Positions 24,801 to 34,350 of a stretch of 64,000 nt of DNA are shown one piece after another. A program made the translations under genes and the position numbers. How positions within the stretch are numbered: position 1 is the first letter of the stretch; every line of letters begins with the position of its first letter. A model generated the notes under the pieces. It did no database searches. It had not been told where the DNA came from and saw nothing but the letters and a program-made list of their open reading frames with translations. This DNA is from Liolophura sinensis (Eukaryota; Mollusca; Polyplacophora; Chitonida; Chitonidae). The stretch spans positions 84,176,644 through 84,240,643 of the forward strand of contig NC_088295.1 of the NCBI RefSeq assembly GCF_032854445.1, given 5' to 3'.

Positions 24801-27800
24801 GTATAAGTATACTGATTTACATGTAACCACAACAGGAACACGACTGTAGGTACATGTCATGAATTCATATTGAAATTATCTCTTTTTTTTATTATTTTTT
24901 TTATAAATATAGATTCAGGCATCATTGTAGTCTGTCGAAACAGATATGCATATATCAACCATCGACCGTCGACCAAAATGAACGTCAGGTCAATAATCGA
25001 TGTTCATATTTGTGCGACACAACCTCCTTTCTTGACGGATGTTGACGGATGGTATATAAAAGTCAGAAGAAATGCATAAGATTTAATTATTTACCTTGAA
25101 GAAAAGAAAATTTGAGAGGTTAGAATAGTCTCCTGCAAACTTTGGACTAGTCATCTGCACAATGTACCAGTCTGCAAATCCGGCGCTTGTGGCCCATGAT
25201 CCGTACTTCAGGGCTTTTATGTTACCGTCTGTCTGGAACCAGCATTTCGATGTTAGCGGAAACCACAAGTGACCCCCTACATGATCAGAAATGAAATGAG
25301 TATCTCAGATTGATGCATTGGTTTGCCACTGAAGCATGTAAACTTTCCAAAATATAGCGTGAACTACTACACAATGTAGGCTAGAAGCAACTTGGCCTGT
25401 TTGCACTGACACTTGAGTTCGCCAATTTAGTGGGTTGCTTAAATACATGCACCCTTGTAGCATTCACGACGCATGTCTACTTTCTAGATACATGGAAAAT
25501 GTGCAGTGCTTCTTAATGACGGTCAATGTTGAGAACATTTAGTGTATGTTTCCTCCCACCATAATGCTGGCCGCCGTTGTATAAATGAAACGTTCTTGAG
25601 AACGGCATAAAACACCAATCAAATAAATAAATAAATAAATAAATAAATAAATTGTCACTGACAGATAACACCTAGCAGGAGTATAGCCAATGATATTGAA
25701 TCAAACCATGTTCGATATGCAGTAGGCAGTGGAAATCAAACAATAATTCACCGATTAATTTACAAAATTGTTCGGTACAATGTTTTAGAATAAAATAACG
25801 TTTCTTTTCAGCTAGTGCATACATTATAAAACTTTCAGTGTAGTTTTATGTGTTTTATGTAACTCAGTTGTTTTACTCGAGGCTGTTCATTAGGCTACAG
25901 ATAGTTTCCCATTTCTCACTCCTGAACTGCGCAGTATAACATTGTACAAAGCTTATGATACGCATGTATGCACAAAAAAAATCGGTGCATTGATTAGTTT
26001 TATAACAGGAAAACAAAAAGCGCGACATGAATTTGTCTGTTGGCCTACATGTGACAAAAGCTATTAGTCTGGCCCTAATAGCACAACCTTGCCAAGAGCA
26101 ATCCAATTTTAATTTTATTTTTTTATTCATTTGAGTGGTGCTTTAAACCGTACTCAAAAATATTTCACTTATACAATATATACGACGGCGGCCAGCATTA
26201 TGGTGGGTGGAAACCGGGCACAGCCCGGGGGAAACTCAAGACCACCCGCAGGTTGTTTTCGGACCTTCCCACGCCAATTGTAATTAAAAAAGGTACAGAG
26301 CAGTATTCAACATGCATCAAGCAATTCAAATGAAGTAAAAAAATGTATAAAATCATCAAGATAATTTGCTAACCTGTAGCAGGATCACTGTATATCTCTG
26401 TGCCGATAAGCTTGTCCTTGTCCAGACGTCCCAGTAAATTCGTCAAAGTATCATTGCCATGGTACCTTAACAACGCCGATGAACATGCGCCAAGGTGCAT
26501 CACTGTACAACAGCCAGAAATAGAAATAAGAGACCATCAATAAACCACGCGCCCAGGTGCATCACTGTACAATAGCCACATGTAGAAGTAAGAGACCATC
26601 AATAAACTACAGGCCCAGGGGGCTTCGTTGTACAACAATTAAGTATAGAAGTAAGAGACCATCAGTAAACCACACGCTCAGGTGGTTCGTTGTACAACAG
26701 TTACATTTAGAAGTAAGAGACCATCAATAAACCACACGCCCAGGTGCTTCCTTGTACAGCAGCTACATATGGAAGTTACAGACCATCAATAAACCACACG
26801 CCCAGGTGTTTCCTTGTAAAACAGCTACATATGGAAGTAAGAGACCATCAGTAAACCACACGTTTAGGTGCTTCCTTGTAAAACAGGTACATATGGAAGT
26901 AAGAGACCATCAGTAAACCACACGCCTAGGTGCTTCCTTGTAAAACAGCTACATATAGAAGTAAGAGACCATCAGTAAACCACACACCCAGATGCTTCCT
27001 TGTACAGCAACCACATATAGAAGTAAGAGACCATCAATAAACCACACGCCCAGGGGCTTCCTTGTAAAACAGCTACATATAGAAGTAAGAGATCATCAGT
27101 AAACCACACGCCCAGGTGCTTCCTTGTAAAACAGCTACATATAGAAGTAAGAGACCATCAGTAAACCACACAACCAGGTGCATCACTGTACAGCAGCCAT
27201 ACAAAGAAGTAAGAGATCATCAGTAAACCACACGCCCAGGTGCATCAACAGTCACATATAGAAGTAAGAGACTGAAAAAACCACACGTGCTTCCTTACAC
27301 AACAGTCACATGTAGAAGTAAGAGACCATCAATAAGTCGCACAACCAGGTGCTTCCTTACACAACAGTCACGTATAAAAGTAAGAGACCATCAGTAAACC
27401 ATATATAAGTAAGTAACCATCAGTAAACCACACACCCAGATGCTTCCTTATACAGCAACCACATATAGTAGTAAGAGACCATCAATAAACCACACACCCA
27501 GGTGCTTCCTTGTACAACAGCCACATGTAGAAGTAAGAGACCATCAATAAACCACACGCCCAGGTGCTTCCTTGTACAACAGCCACATGTAGAAGTAAGA
27601 GACCATCAATAAACCACACGCCCAGGTGCTTCACTGTACAACAGTCACATATAAAAGTAAGAGACCATCAATAAACCACATGCCCAGGTGCTTCCTTGTA
27701 CAACACACCTCACATATACAGGTAAGGCGTGCATCAGTGTACAACAGACATCAACAAAAGAGGTAAGACACCATCATTAAACCAGAAGACAAGGTGCATC

Positions 27801-30800
27801 AGTGTACAACGGACATCAAATAGAGGTAAGAGGATATCAATAAACCACACACCCAGGTGCTTCGTTATACAAGCACCTAAGAATGTAAGACATCACATAA
27901 CAATGTAAGAGATCATCAACAGACTTCAGCCATTACATATAGGGGTAACAGACCATCAACAAATCATGCGCTCAGGTGCTTCGCTGTACAACATGCATCA
28001 CATAAAGAGGTATGAGACTATCAGTTAACGATATGACCGTAATAATGTTGAAACTATTCGTATTGAAAAAAGTCAGGGAAACTGATCATGTGGCCTTGCA
28101 GAGAAGAATTGCACCGTTGAAATCAAAAAGATGCGCGCCTTTGTCCAATTTTCACACGCGGTTATTTAGATTCACTCCCTGACAATCTGGGAGTCTAACT
28201 AGCTAAATTAGTGCTGCATTATCAAATGTCGTGTGAACAAAATAAGTTGTCCAGTCACATTCATTCGAGTCCATACTTGTCGTTTACTCCCGATGTGACA
28301 CTATCAGAAGAAAGTGCTAGTTCACTAGCACTTTCGATATAGCTTAGAGGGCTCAATTCAGACAAAATACAGCATTTGCTTAAAAAGTATTGGACGTTAA
28401 CAAGCTTTAGTTTCCTTGATGTGTTAATGAAGTTTGACACCAGTAGGCTCCACGCTACGAGTAGCAATGTACTGTATACAGAACAGAGACGTCTAGCACG
28501 ACGAAATCATAGCGCTTTACTGTCAAGCGCGCATGGCGGTCCATTTAACGCCTAGTCTACAACTTAGCCATATAAAGATGGCCATCCCGGTGGTACACAA
28601 CTAACCTCACTTAAGAGAGAGATAAACAGCAGAACGTTATTATTCATCTTAAATTTTATCAGCGTTGCACTAAATTTGCAAATGGTACTTGCACTGCCTT
28701 CACATTTAAACCTTAATTGACACAATAAATATATTATCTCCTTAGGGCAAGTATCGTTTAGCTATGTATTCATGAGGTATTATATAAAAAAAAAACAAAA
28801 ACCGGTAATTTGACAGGTGGGTGATGTGTCACATTCCCTTATTTACACCCTGATTGTGACCTGTCCGAGAGTTTACCTAGGACCATGGCTGTGCTGGGAC
28901 AGCCGTACCGGGCTATCGTCTCCACTATCATGGCCGCGCACCGATGATTCTGACCACGCCCACCTAATTCCTTAGGGACAATCAGGCCTAACAAACCAGG
29001 GACGCCAGAGCATTCATGTTTTTTCTCGGGTATTCATAGGTTTCGTCGGACACCACCTGTAAAGGATAAAGCAGCTTTTCAAAAAAAAAATCCAGTCTCT
29101 ATTCGGGCATGTCTTTGCTTGTGTGGGGTTACAAAGCGAAAGTGATGAGAAGAGGTCATATTTCTGGATGGCATATGGAGTGGTATATCTGAATTAGGTA
29201 CAACCAGATTTCTCATTGTGATGGACATGGATAACAAGAGTTGTTTAGGAGCATGAATTAGTGTGGACCATCAGAAGGGTGTTCAGAGTACAATGTATCT
29301 TCCCTAACTTAAAGTACTCGAACACTCAAGTTTGTACCGTCCATTTGATGGAGCTTCAAAATTCAAATAGTCTATATCTTTAAACATTTATTGACCCGAA
29401 TTCTTTTAATTTTACCCTACATCACACTTTATGAAAACTTCAGAGGTGGCGATTTGCTTGCTATGATAGAGCATACTCTAGTAGTTTCATTTATTTGACT
29501 TGTTTTAGGCGTAGATCTAAGTGCTGGGATAGGGCTTGTTTATTCGGGATTTGAACATTCATATACTATTATTTCTTTCTGTATGATGTTTGCTGGGATT
29601 AGAGCGATGTAATGTTAAACGGACCTAGTTAGGCTGTGGCTCCCTCACAATAACCTCATTGTGGCAATCTGCAATATCAAGTCGAGGAAACAGGGGTAAA
29701 CAGGTTAAAGTGACCTGAACTTCTATGAAATGCTCTATCAGGCGTGAGCGTACCTTTGTCAATGATTGTCAGTAATTATTGTGTGCACACTAGAAAAGAT
29801 GGACCCCGGCTGAGACGACGACGTCAAAATTTTCCCTTGACATCCTAACCTCAAATATAAGGAATTGTGATGAATGATTTGAATCGCATGATTCTGTATT
29901 AGATTGATCAGGTTGGGGAACGCAGATTTCTACATCATGCTCAGCGATTTTATGAATTTCTTTCAACACCAAAATGTATAAGAAAGCTCACAAAGATGAT
30001 CTCCAAAACAGAAATCGCCCGACTAACATCACTTACACGAAGTTAGTCTCAAAACGTCAATCAGCCCACTACTATCGGCAGGCTGCTGAAGGCCTTCCTA
30101 GGCACAAACGGAGAGGAAGCCAGGATGAGCTTCGCAAATATAGGACGCGCCAGTCTCACCCTCGTTTTTTAAGTACATCGTCTTGAACGGACACAAAAAC
30201 GTTAGTTAGTACAAAGTGACGCGGGTATATATGAATGCATGTATGCGTGAGAGTGTGTGTGCGTGTATGCGTGTGCGTATGCGTGCGTGTGAGTGTGCGT
30301 GTGAGTGTGCGTATGTGTCATTGTATGTATGTAAAAGAACATGACAAAGTATAAACGTCTGTTCATGTCTTATCAGGGGCCTCCGTGGCTCAGTTGGTTA
30401 GCGCGCTAGAGCAGCTTTATGACCCAGGAGTTTCTCACCAATGCGGTCGCTGTGAGTTTCAAGTGACCTGAACTTCTATGAAATGCTCTATCAGGCGTGA
30501 GCGTACCTTTGTCAAGATTGTCAGTAAGTATTGTGTGCACACTAGAAAAGATGGACCCCGGCTGAGACGACGACGTCAAAATTTTCCCCTTGACATCCTA
30601 ACCTCAAATATAAGGAATTGTGATGAATGACGAGCGATTAATTTTAAGACAGGAAATTGCCATCACCTAATTCAACTCATCAGAGTTGGTTGCGTTGTAC
30701 GTCAAACGTCAAAAGACAAAAAACATTTATTCTACAAAATTTGTCCTTGTTTGTTTTTCTTTTATTTTTTCCATTGACACGAGTAGCCTATACTGTAAAA

Positions 30801-33007
30801 TTTTCAAAATAGGAAAGTATTTATCAGTATAAATATAATGCTTTTATGTATGCCAATACTAGTATAATAAAATTGCACATTTTATTGTAGAGGTTTTCAA
30901 CCACTTTAGTAAATGTCAATAGCCTTCAAATTCTGAAAACTAACCAAACTTTTATAATATTAAATATGATGTCTTGAATGTAATCTTGTTCATGGTACAA
31001 AGGTATCAGCATTGGGTGTGGTGCAATATCTGTTTTAATGGGACATATAAAATGTATATATTTTTCTCAGTCGTGACATAACATCTCTTTGTTTGTTAAA
31101 TGTAAGACGTTCAAACGTCGGCTGTCAGAATAATGGAGGAGAAACTGGACAGAGCCCGGAGTGAAACCTACAACTATCCGCAGGTTGCTAACAGTTATTT
31201 CCAAGTAATACCGGAGAGGAAGCCAGCATGAGCTTGACTAACTCACAGCGACCAGGTTGGTGGGAGGCCGCTGGGTTGTTGAACGCTATCAGCCTCCGCC
31301 ACAGAGGATCTTCTAACACGATTTAACATCTGTTGTAGGCTGAACATAAATGATTTGATTTATTTATCTGATTTGTGTTTTTACGCCGTACTCAAGAATA
31401 TTTTCACTAGGACGATGGCGGCGGGCATTATGGTGGGAGAAAACTCATACTTAGCAATTTTTCAGTCATATGACGACGAAGGAGTCTTTAGAGTGAATGC
31501 ACGTGAAATGTGCCTCCTTGCTCTAGGACGAATTTCCATCACTCTTTTATCTAGTGCTGCTTCACAGAGACGACTTACCGAAGTCAAGTGAGCCGCCCCA
31601 CCCGGAGGCCTTATACTGATACAGGTCAACCAATCGTTGCAGTATCCTCTTAAGACTGAACGTCCAGCGAGGAAGCTACAACTTCTTGTTTAAAGGTCTT
31701 AGGTGTGACCCCAGCCAGTGCTGACTCTAGATCTACCGCCCCGAAGCGATTACTCCCCAAAGACGTGACATGACTTCTGTCTACAAGGGGTTTAAGCGTG
31801 ATTACTTCTCTCAAGCCTGACATAAAATCTGCCTGTAGGTGACATATGCATATAATTACTAACACGTAATTCTGACATAGCATCTGCTTGTACTGGGCAT
31901 AAAAGTGATTGCTTGTGAAGGCTGGAAGTCTCATGATGGGGCATTAAGTCATAATTATCCATTCATTGGACGGCTAGTGTAGTTTATACCCGTTTTATTT
32001 TGAAGAGCTCACGAAGTCTCATGGGATATGTTGTAGCAGTCACTTTTATAAGTGACTATTTAGACAGCTATCTCCACACACATAGCCATAATGCGCTGGC
32101 GCTTCATGCCGCTCTTACATTTACTGAGACACAATCATAAATTCACATGCGGCAAAGAGGAGTCGGGTCCTGGATAAGTCAAATCTGTGTCGTCCTGACG
32201 CGTGATAAAAGATAGGAATTCAATAATTGGACTGACCGAAAAACAGACCGATGGACAGGCAGAAAGACAAACAGAGAGAAAACCGGCGAATATTTTAACA
32301 ATCCTAACCAGTGACATTAACTGGGTACCGGTACCTTAATTGTACACGCTCTACGTGTTTGTTAAACTTTTACATAACCTATTACTCCATATCCTCTCCG
32401 TTAAGAGTGTTTTACATGTTACCATTTGGACTAGCTCCACTAAAGTCACGGTACACGTTAAAATGTTAGTAGTTCATGATTTTGCCCAAAGTGAGGACAT
32501 GATCTGCTTTGTAAATACATGAGTTATTGTTATCGCTTGCAATAGATCCATAATCTCTTTGGCTAGAACAAAAGTCCACTTTAGTCTTTTATATTTTGTA
32601 CACATTTATTACATTACTTATATCACGAGCATTTAATGTTACAATGTAAGTAAGATGTTGCATTAATGACTAAATGAACGCATGCTTGCGTTCTAACCCA
32701 AACTGACAAAGCGAGAATGTAAAAGCCATGAAAAGTCTCCATGAAAATGTACTGTAATCCTCACTGGCTGCAGGGGAGACGGGATCAGCGGGGTTACAGT
32801 AAGCATTGGACCGTTTATCCGGTATGTTATCAATAGAATGTTTACTTATCTGAGATACTCACAGCATTAGGTCTGAGGGTGGTGCGGCATAGCTCTATGA
32901 GGTCCCGTTGTAGAGCCGTCTGTTTCATCGTTCAACACCCACATGGGGTCATACTCATACCCCAACCCCCAAAACTCGCGGCTACCCCACAGCTTGCTGC
33001 CCGACAT
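20399..33007 (-). CDS. Acyl-CoA-dehydrogenase-like / NAD(P)H-flavin reductase fusion protein, eleven exons
   Basis: Minus-strand exons, 5' to 3': 33007-32863, 29056-28877, 26502-26374, 25276-25095, 24704-24590, 24325-24156, 23611-23481, 22557-22442, 22261-22144, 21808-21312, 20910-20399. All junctions are GT-AG. From exon 3 onward every phase matches and the frame is open to the TAA at 20401-20399. Allowing for one extra and one missing base in exons 1 and 2, the length is 764 codons. Residues about 20-425 are ACAD-like: GLLGLIVPKELGG, VMHLGACSSALLRYHG, SWATSAGFAD, LGMHGNQS, ACGGTGY, and LERLLRDSKAGWVMGPSNEV. Residues 430-520 are a charged, Ser-rich linker. Residues 520-764 are an FNR/cytochrome-b5-reductase-like module with FAD motif RYMSPAS, NAD(P) motif GGTGVTP and CGGPAM. 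No heme-b5 or [2Fe-2S] domain is seen, and there is no clear targeting signal. I know no characterised protein with this architecture. A reductase-fed flavin oxidoreductase or oxygenase is an inference. Confidence 0.88.
21179..21262 (-). repeat. SINE-1 remnant in fusion-gene intron 10
   Basis: An inverted, decayed 3' end and core: TTTACGGCATACTCAAGAAT, TATACGACGGGTGCCAG, then GGTAGGAGGAAACCGG. Confidence 0.75.
22144..26502 (-). CDS. Exons 3-9: core of the ACAD-like domain
   Basis: Seven exons in consistent phase encode residues about 109-429. Exon 3 has the helical segment MHLGACSSALLRYHG. Exon 4 has the beta-barrel segment GHLWFPLTSK and SWATSAGFADWYIVQ. Exon 5 has LGMHGNQSGPIV. Exon 6 has the helix FFLLNSSCCWNGIALAS. 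Exons 7-9 carry the C-terminal helices, including HACGGTGYKTDL and RDSKAGWVMGPSNEV. In medium-chain ACADs the catalytic Glu lies in a YEGT-type motif; the aligned residue here is Gly405 (VMGPS). The alternative Glu used by isovaleryl- and long-chain ACADs lies in an ERL-type motif of the preceding helix; the matching region here reads SCCWNG. The fold is convincing, but ordinary acyl-CoA dehydrogenation chemistry is doubtful. Confidence 0.9.
22558..23480. other. Fusion-gene intron 7, nothing else recognised
   Basis: The interval between exons 7 and 8 holds unique-looking sequence without a SINE core or a supported exon. Open frames here are short and lack splice support. Confidence 0.5.
24008..24085 (-). 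repeat. SINE-1 remnant in fusion-gene intron 6
   Basis: Inverted SINE-1 3' end: TACGCCGTACTCAAGAATAT, TTCACTTATACGACGGCGG, then AGCAATATGGTG. Only the end and part of the core remain. Confidence 0.8.
25551..25652 (+). repeat. SINE-1, 3' part, in fusion-gene intron 3
   Basis: Core CCACCATAATGCTGGCCGCC, then TTCTTGAGAACGGCATAAAA, ending in a clean (AAAT)n tail of about seven units. It is 5'-truncated. Confidence 0.9.
26113..26278 (-). repeat. SINE-1 fragment in fusion-gene intron 3
   Basis: Inverted copy with the 3' end (CCGTACTCAAAAATATTTCA), core (GGCCAGCATTATGGTGGG), the CGGGCACAGCCCG block, and ACCACCCGCAGG. The tRNA-like head is missing. An extra ATATATAC lies inside the core. Confidence 0.88.
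26490..28025. repeat. About 60-bp minisatellite in intron 2, carrying a copy of the exon-3 acceptor
   Basis: Roughly 25 imperfect units have the form AAGTAAGAGACCATCAATAA, ACCACACGCCCAGGTGCTTC, CTTGTACAACAGCCACATAT. They run from the exon-3 boundary deep into intron 2 and decay after about 27700. The end nearest exon 3 reads CAAGGTGCATCACTGTACAA. This is the exon-3 acceptor and first exon bases, in reverse. The same segment, mostly as CAGGTGCTTCCTTGTACA, recurs in each unit, so the unit includes the splice site itself. A few units, near 26562, 27178 and 27633, keep the CACTGTACA form and so a nearly intact acceptor copy. Confidence 0.9.
28877..29056 (-). CDS. Exon 2 of the fusion gene, with an apparent one-base deletion
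   Basis: The acceptor CCTTTACAG precedes a frame reading VVSDETYEYPRKNMNALAS, which continues exon 1 and looks like an ACAD N-terminal helix. That frame stops shortly afterwards. A second frame, offset by one, reads GLLGLIVPKELGGRGQ and then runs to the donor CCTAG/GTAAAC in correct phase with exon 3. One missing base near 29005-29010 reconciles both. The exon is 180 bp, where phase requires 181. Either the locus is damaged or the assembly has an indel here. Confidence 0.8.
29708..29875 (+). repeat. Left copy of a 165-bp direct duplication
   Basis: It begins AAGTGACCTGAACTTCTATG and ends AGGAATTGTGATGAATGA. It matches 30462-30630 almost base for base, differing by a few substitutions and single-base indels. 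Confidence 0.92.
30070..30136 (-). repeat. SINE-1 middle fragment
   Basis: CGGCAGGCTGCTGAAGGCCT and CGGAGAGGAAGCCAGGATGA match the segment between core and head of the family, inverted. Confidence 0.7.
30235..30330. repeat. GT/GC-rich microsatellite
   Basis: Alternating GTGTGTGCGTGTATGCGTGT-type sequence of about 95 bp. Confidence 0.85.
30375..30462 (+). repeat. SINE-1 tRNA-like head only
   Basis: The fragment starts GGGGCCTCCGTGGCTCAGTT, contains GGTTAGCGCGC (A box) and GCGGTCGCTGTGAGTTTCAA (B-box region), and stops there. The right copy of the 165-bp duplication follows directly. It would not fold as a normal tRNA, so it is a SINE piece rather than a tRNA gene. Confidence 0.85.
30462..30630 (+). 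repeat. Right copy of the 165-bp direct duplication
   Basis: Same sequence as 29708-29875, joined directly to a SINE-1 head. The junction suggests that a SINE or LINE event copied the flanking DNA. Confidence 0.92.
31120..31258 (-). repeat. SINE-1 fragment, inverted
   Basis: AATAATGGAGGAGAAACTGG, ACAGAGCCCGG, CTATCCGCAGGTTGCT, then GGAGAGGAAGCCAGCATGAG and ACTCACAGCGACC follow the family order from core to head. Confidence 0.85.
31350..31760 (-). repeat. Mosaic SINE: SINE-1 end joined to SINE-2
   Basis: Bases 31350-31440 are an inverted SINE-1 3' end and core (TACGCCGTACTCAAGAATAT, GGGCATTATGGTGGGAG). At about 31445 the sequence changes to SINE-2 (AGCAATTTTTCAGTCATATG, ACGACGAAGGAGTC) and continues like the copies at 19.4 and 63.1 kb. 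It lies in intron 1 of the fusion gene. Confidence 0.8.
32863..33007 (-). CDS. Exon 1 of the fusion gene, with an apparent one-base insertion
   Basis: An ATG at 33007 opens a frame reading MSGSKLWGSREFWGLGYEYD, then PMWVLNDE. One base later the sequence continues as QTALQRDLIELCRTTLRPNA up to the donor GCT/GTGAGT, in phase with exon 2. The two frames meet at a GAAACAG run near 32925, so one A appears to be extra. The alternative is a start at ATG 32928 (MKQTALQR...), preceded in frame by TGA. The upstream frame would then be an overlapping upstream ORF. I favour the indel because the joined sequence reads like an ACAD N-terminus. Confidence 0.65.
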
Positions 33008-33009
33008 CT

Positions 33010-33608
33010 TTTCACGATCCGAGTTATGAGATGTTATCCACTTAATTGTCCGCTAAATCTTTAACGGATATATCCAGTTCTCGTGAGTTTTCAGATCAAC
33101 ACTGGGTATGCTAGAGGTTGGAAGCTGTTGACGAAAATCACAGTTCACAAGAGACCACCCACTTCTTCTACGTCAAGCCAATGATAAGCCCGGGTCCACC
33201 ACTATGTAAAAGGGACCAATGAACAGGTGTGGGCATGCGAGTTTGATCGGCGCAGGACCGTGATGGAACTATTCAGCTGAATATAATGCTGTTTAAAGTA
33301 CTTTTCTTTTATAGGTAAATGAGTTTCCTAAGGCACATCTTACTTCTGTCTTGCCATGCAATTTCGTGACTCTTAGTGATGTAAGGTGACAATCATCAGA
33401 ACAGCCTGTGCAGTCCATGCAGTTCTATCTTTTCTCGTGCAGTCCGTGGTCCAAGCTTTTCACCACCTTGCTCCTGACTGTTCGTGCTATAGTGTGTGCA
33501 GAAGTAATTTGCATGTCTGTCTTTCAGTAGCCTGCTACCAATTGTTCCTTTCATAGTTAAGTGGCACGAAATAGTCCTTGCAAATGCCTCTGGATGAGTA
33601 TCTATATC
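33010..33608. promoter_or_regulatory. 5' flank of the fusion gene, probable promoter region
   Basis: This stretch lies between the fusion-gene start codon and the left LTR. Two CCAAT pentamers lie near 33177 and 33217. No clear TATA box is seen for the minus strand. Confidence 0.25.
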
Positions 33609-34350
33609 TGGTCGAAAAGTAATGAAGTTAACAAAACTACTACGGAGATTTTTCTTAAACAAACACTGTATTCTCTTGAATACGCGTGCGTTCTGTAAAA
33701 ACAGAAAGGAATAAAATAGCATGAATGATCGTATCACAAATGATCAAAACTGATGAAATAAACACTATGTCAGTGTACTACACAATCTTAACACAAACAC
33801 ATTAAGACAAACAACATCCGCAACGTTCGGTAAGTAATATTACAAACATGTACCGTTTTCTTTTACATAATATAGAAGAATACAATATATGACTACTTAT
33901 GCCATTCCAACTTTGTAGCCATGTCTACAGATTTCTCATAAATTCAGTGCAGCATATTTTTCCACAGCAAAATACAGCGTGGAGTGACGTCATGATCTAC
34001 AACGGAGATTTCGAAGGCTTTAATTTTCCACAGTTATCAAGGAAATAACAAGACCAATGGTCAATCTAACTAATGAAAACTGAAGAAATATTTATAGGGT
34101 ACACTTCAGTAAATGCTAAGTATACATCTATATCTGATAAATGCCTTATATGAGTACAGTCTTTGACTGATTTGCAAGTGCGTGCTTGGTGACGTCGCGC
34201 CGAAAAATGATCAAGCAACGCTAAATGCACATGTATTTAAGTATCCAAAATCTTGTGCGTCAATTAGCAAAGAAAATGTATGTCACTTCGACTGAAGAGT
34301 GGATCTCCGTACTCTCAAAACAAGTTTTACGCAGTGAAACTGACTCTTCA
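33609..34350 (-). mobile_element. 3' LTR of a BEL/Pao-type retrotransposon
   Basis: It matches 39210-39908 along its length with many small indels. On the plus strand it begins TGGTCGAAAAGTAATGAAG and ends GACTCTTCA, giving the TG...CA termini of an LTR. Its inner edge overlaps the last codons of pol. The flanks (ATATC on the left, CCGGT after the right LTR) do not form a target-site duplication. Confidence 0.9.

Larger units (their letters stand above)
29057..32862. other. Fusion-gene intron 1: SINE pieces and a local duplication, no other gene
   Basis: This 3.8-kb intron holds a 165-bp duplication, a GT-rich microsatellite, and several SINE-1 and SINE-2 fragments, listed separately. I see no independent coding exon or RNA gene. 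Confidence 0.5.

Noticed and set aside
30375-30465. tRNA gene
   Set aside because: The sequence is the tRNA-like head of SINE-1, found with the full SINE at 42.4 and 13.0 kb. It lacks a pairing acceptor stem.
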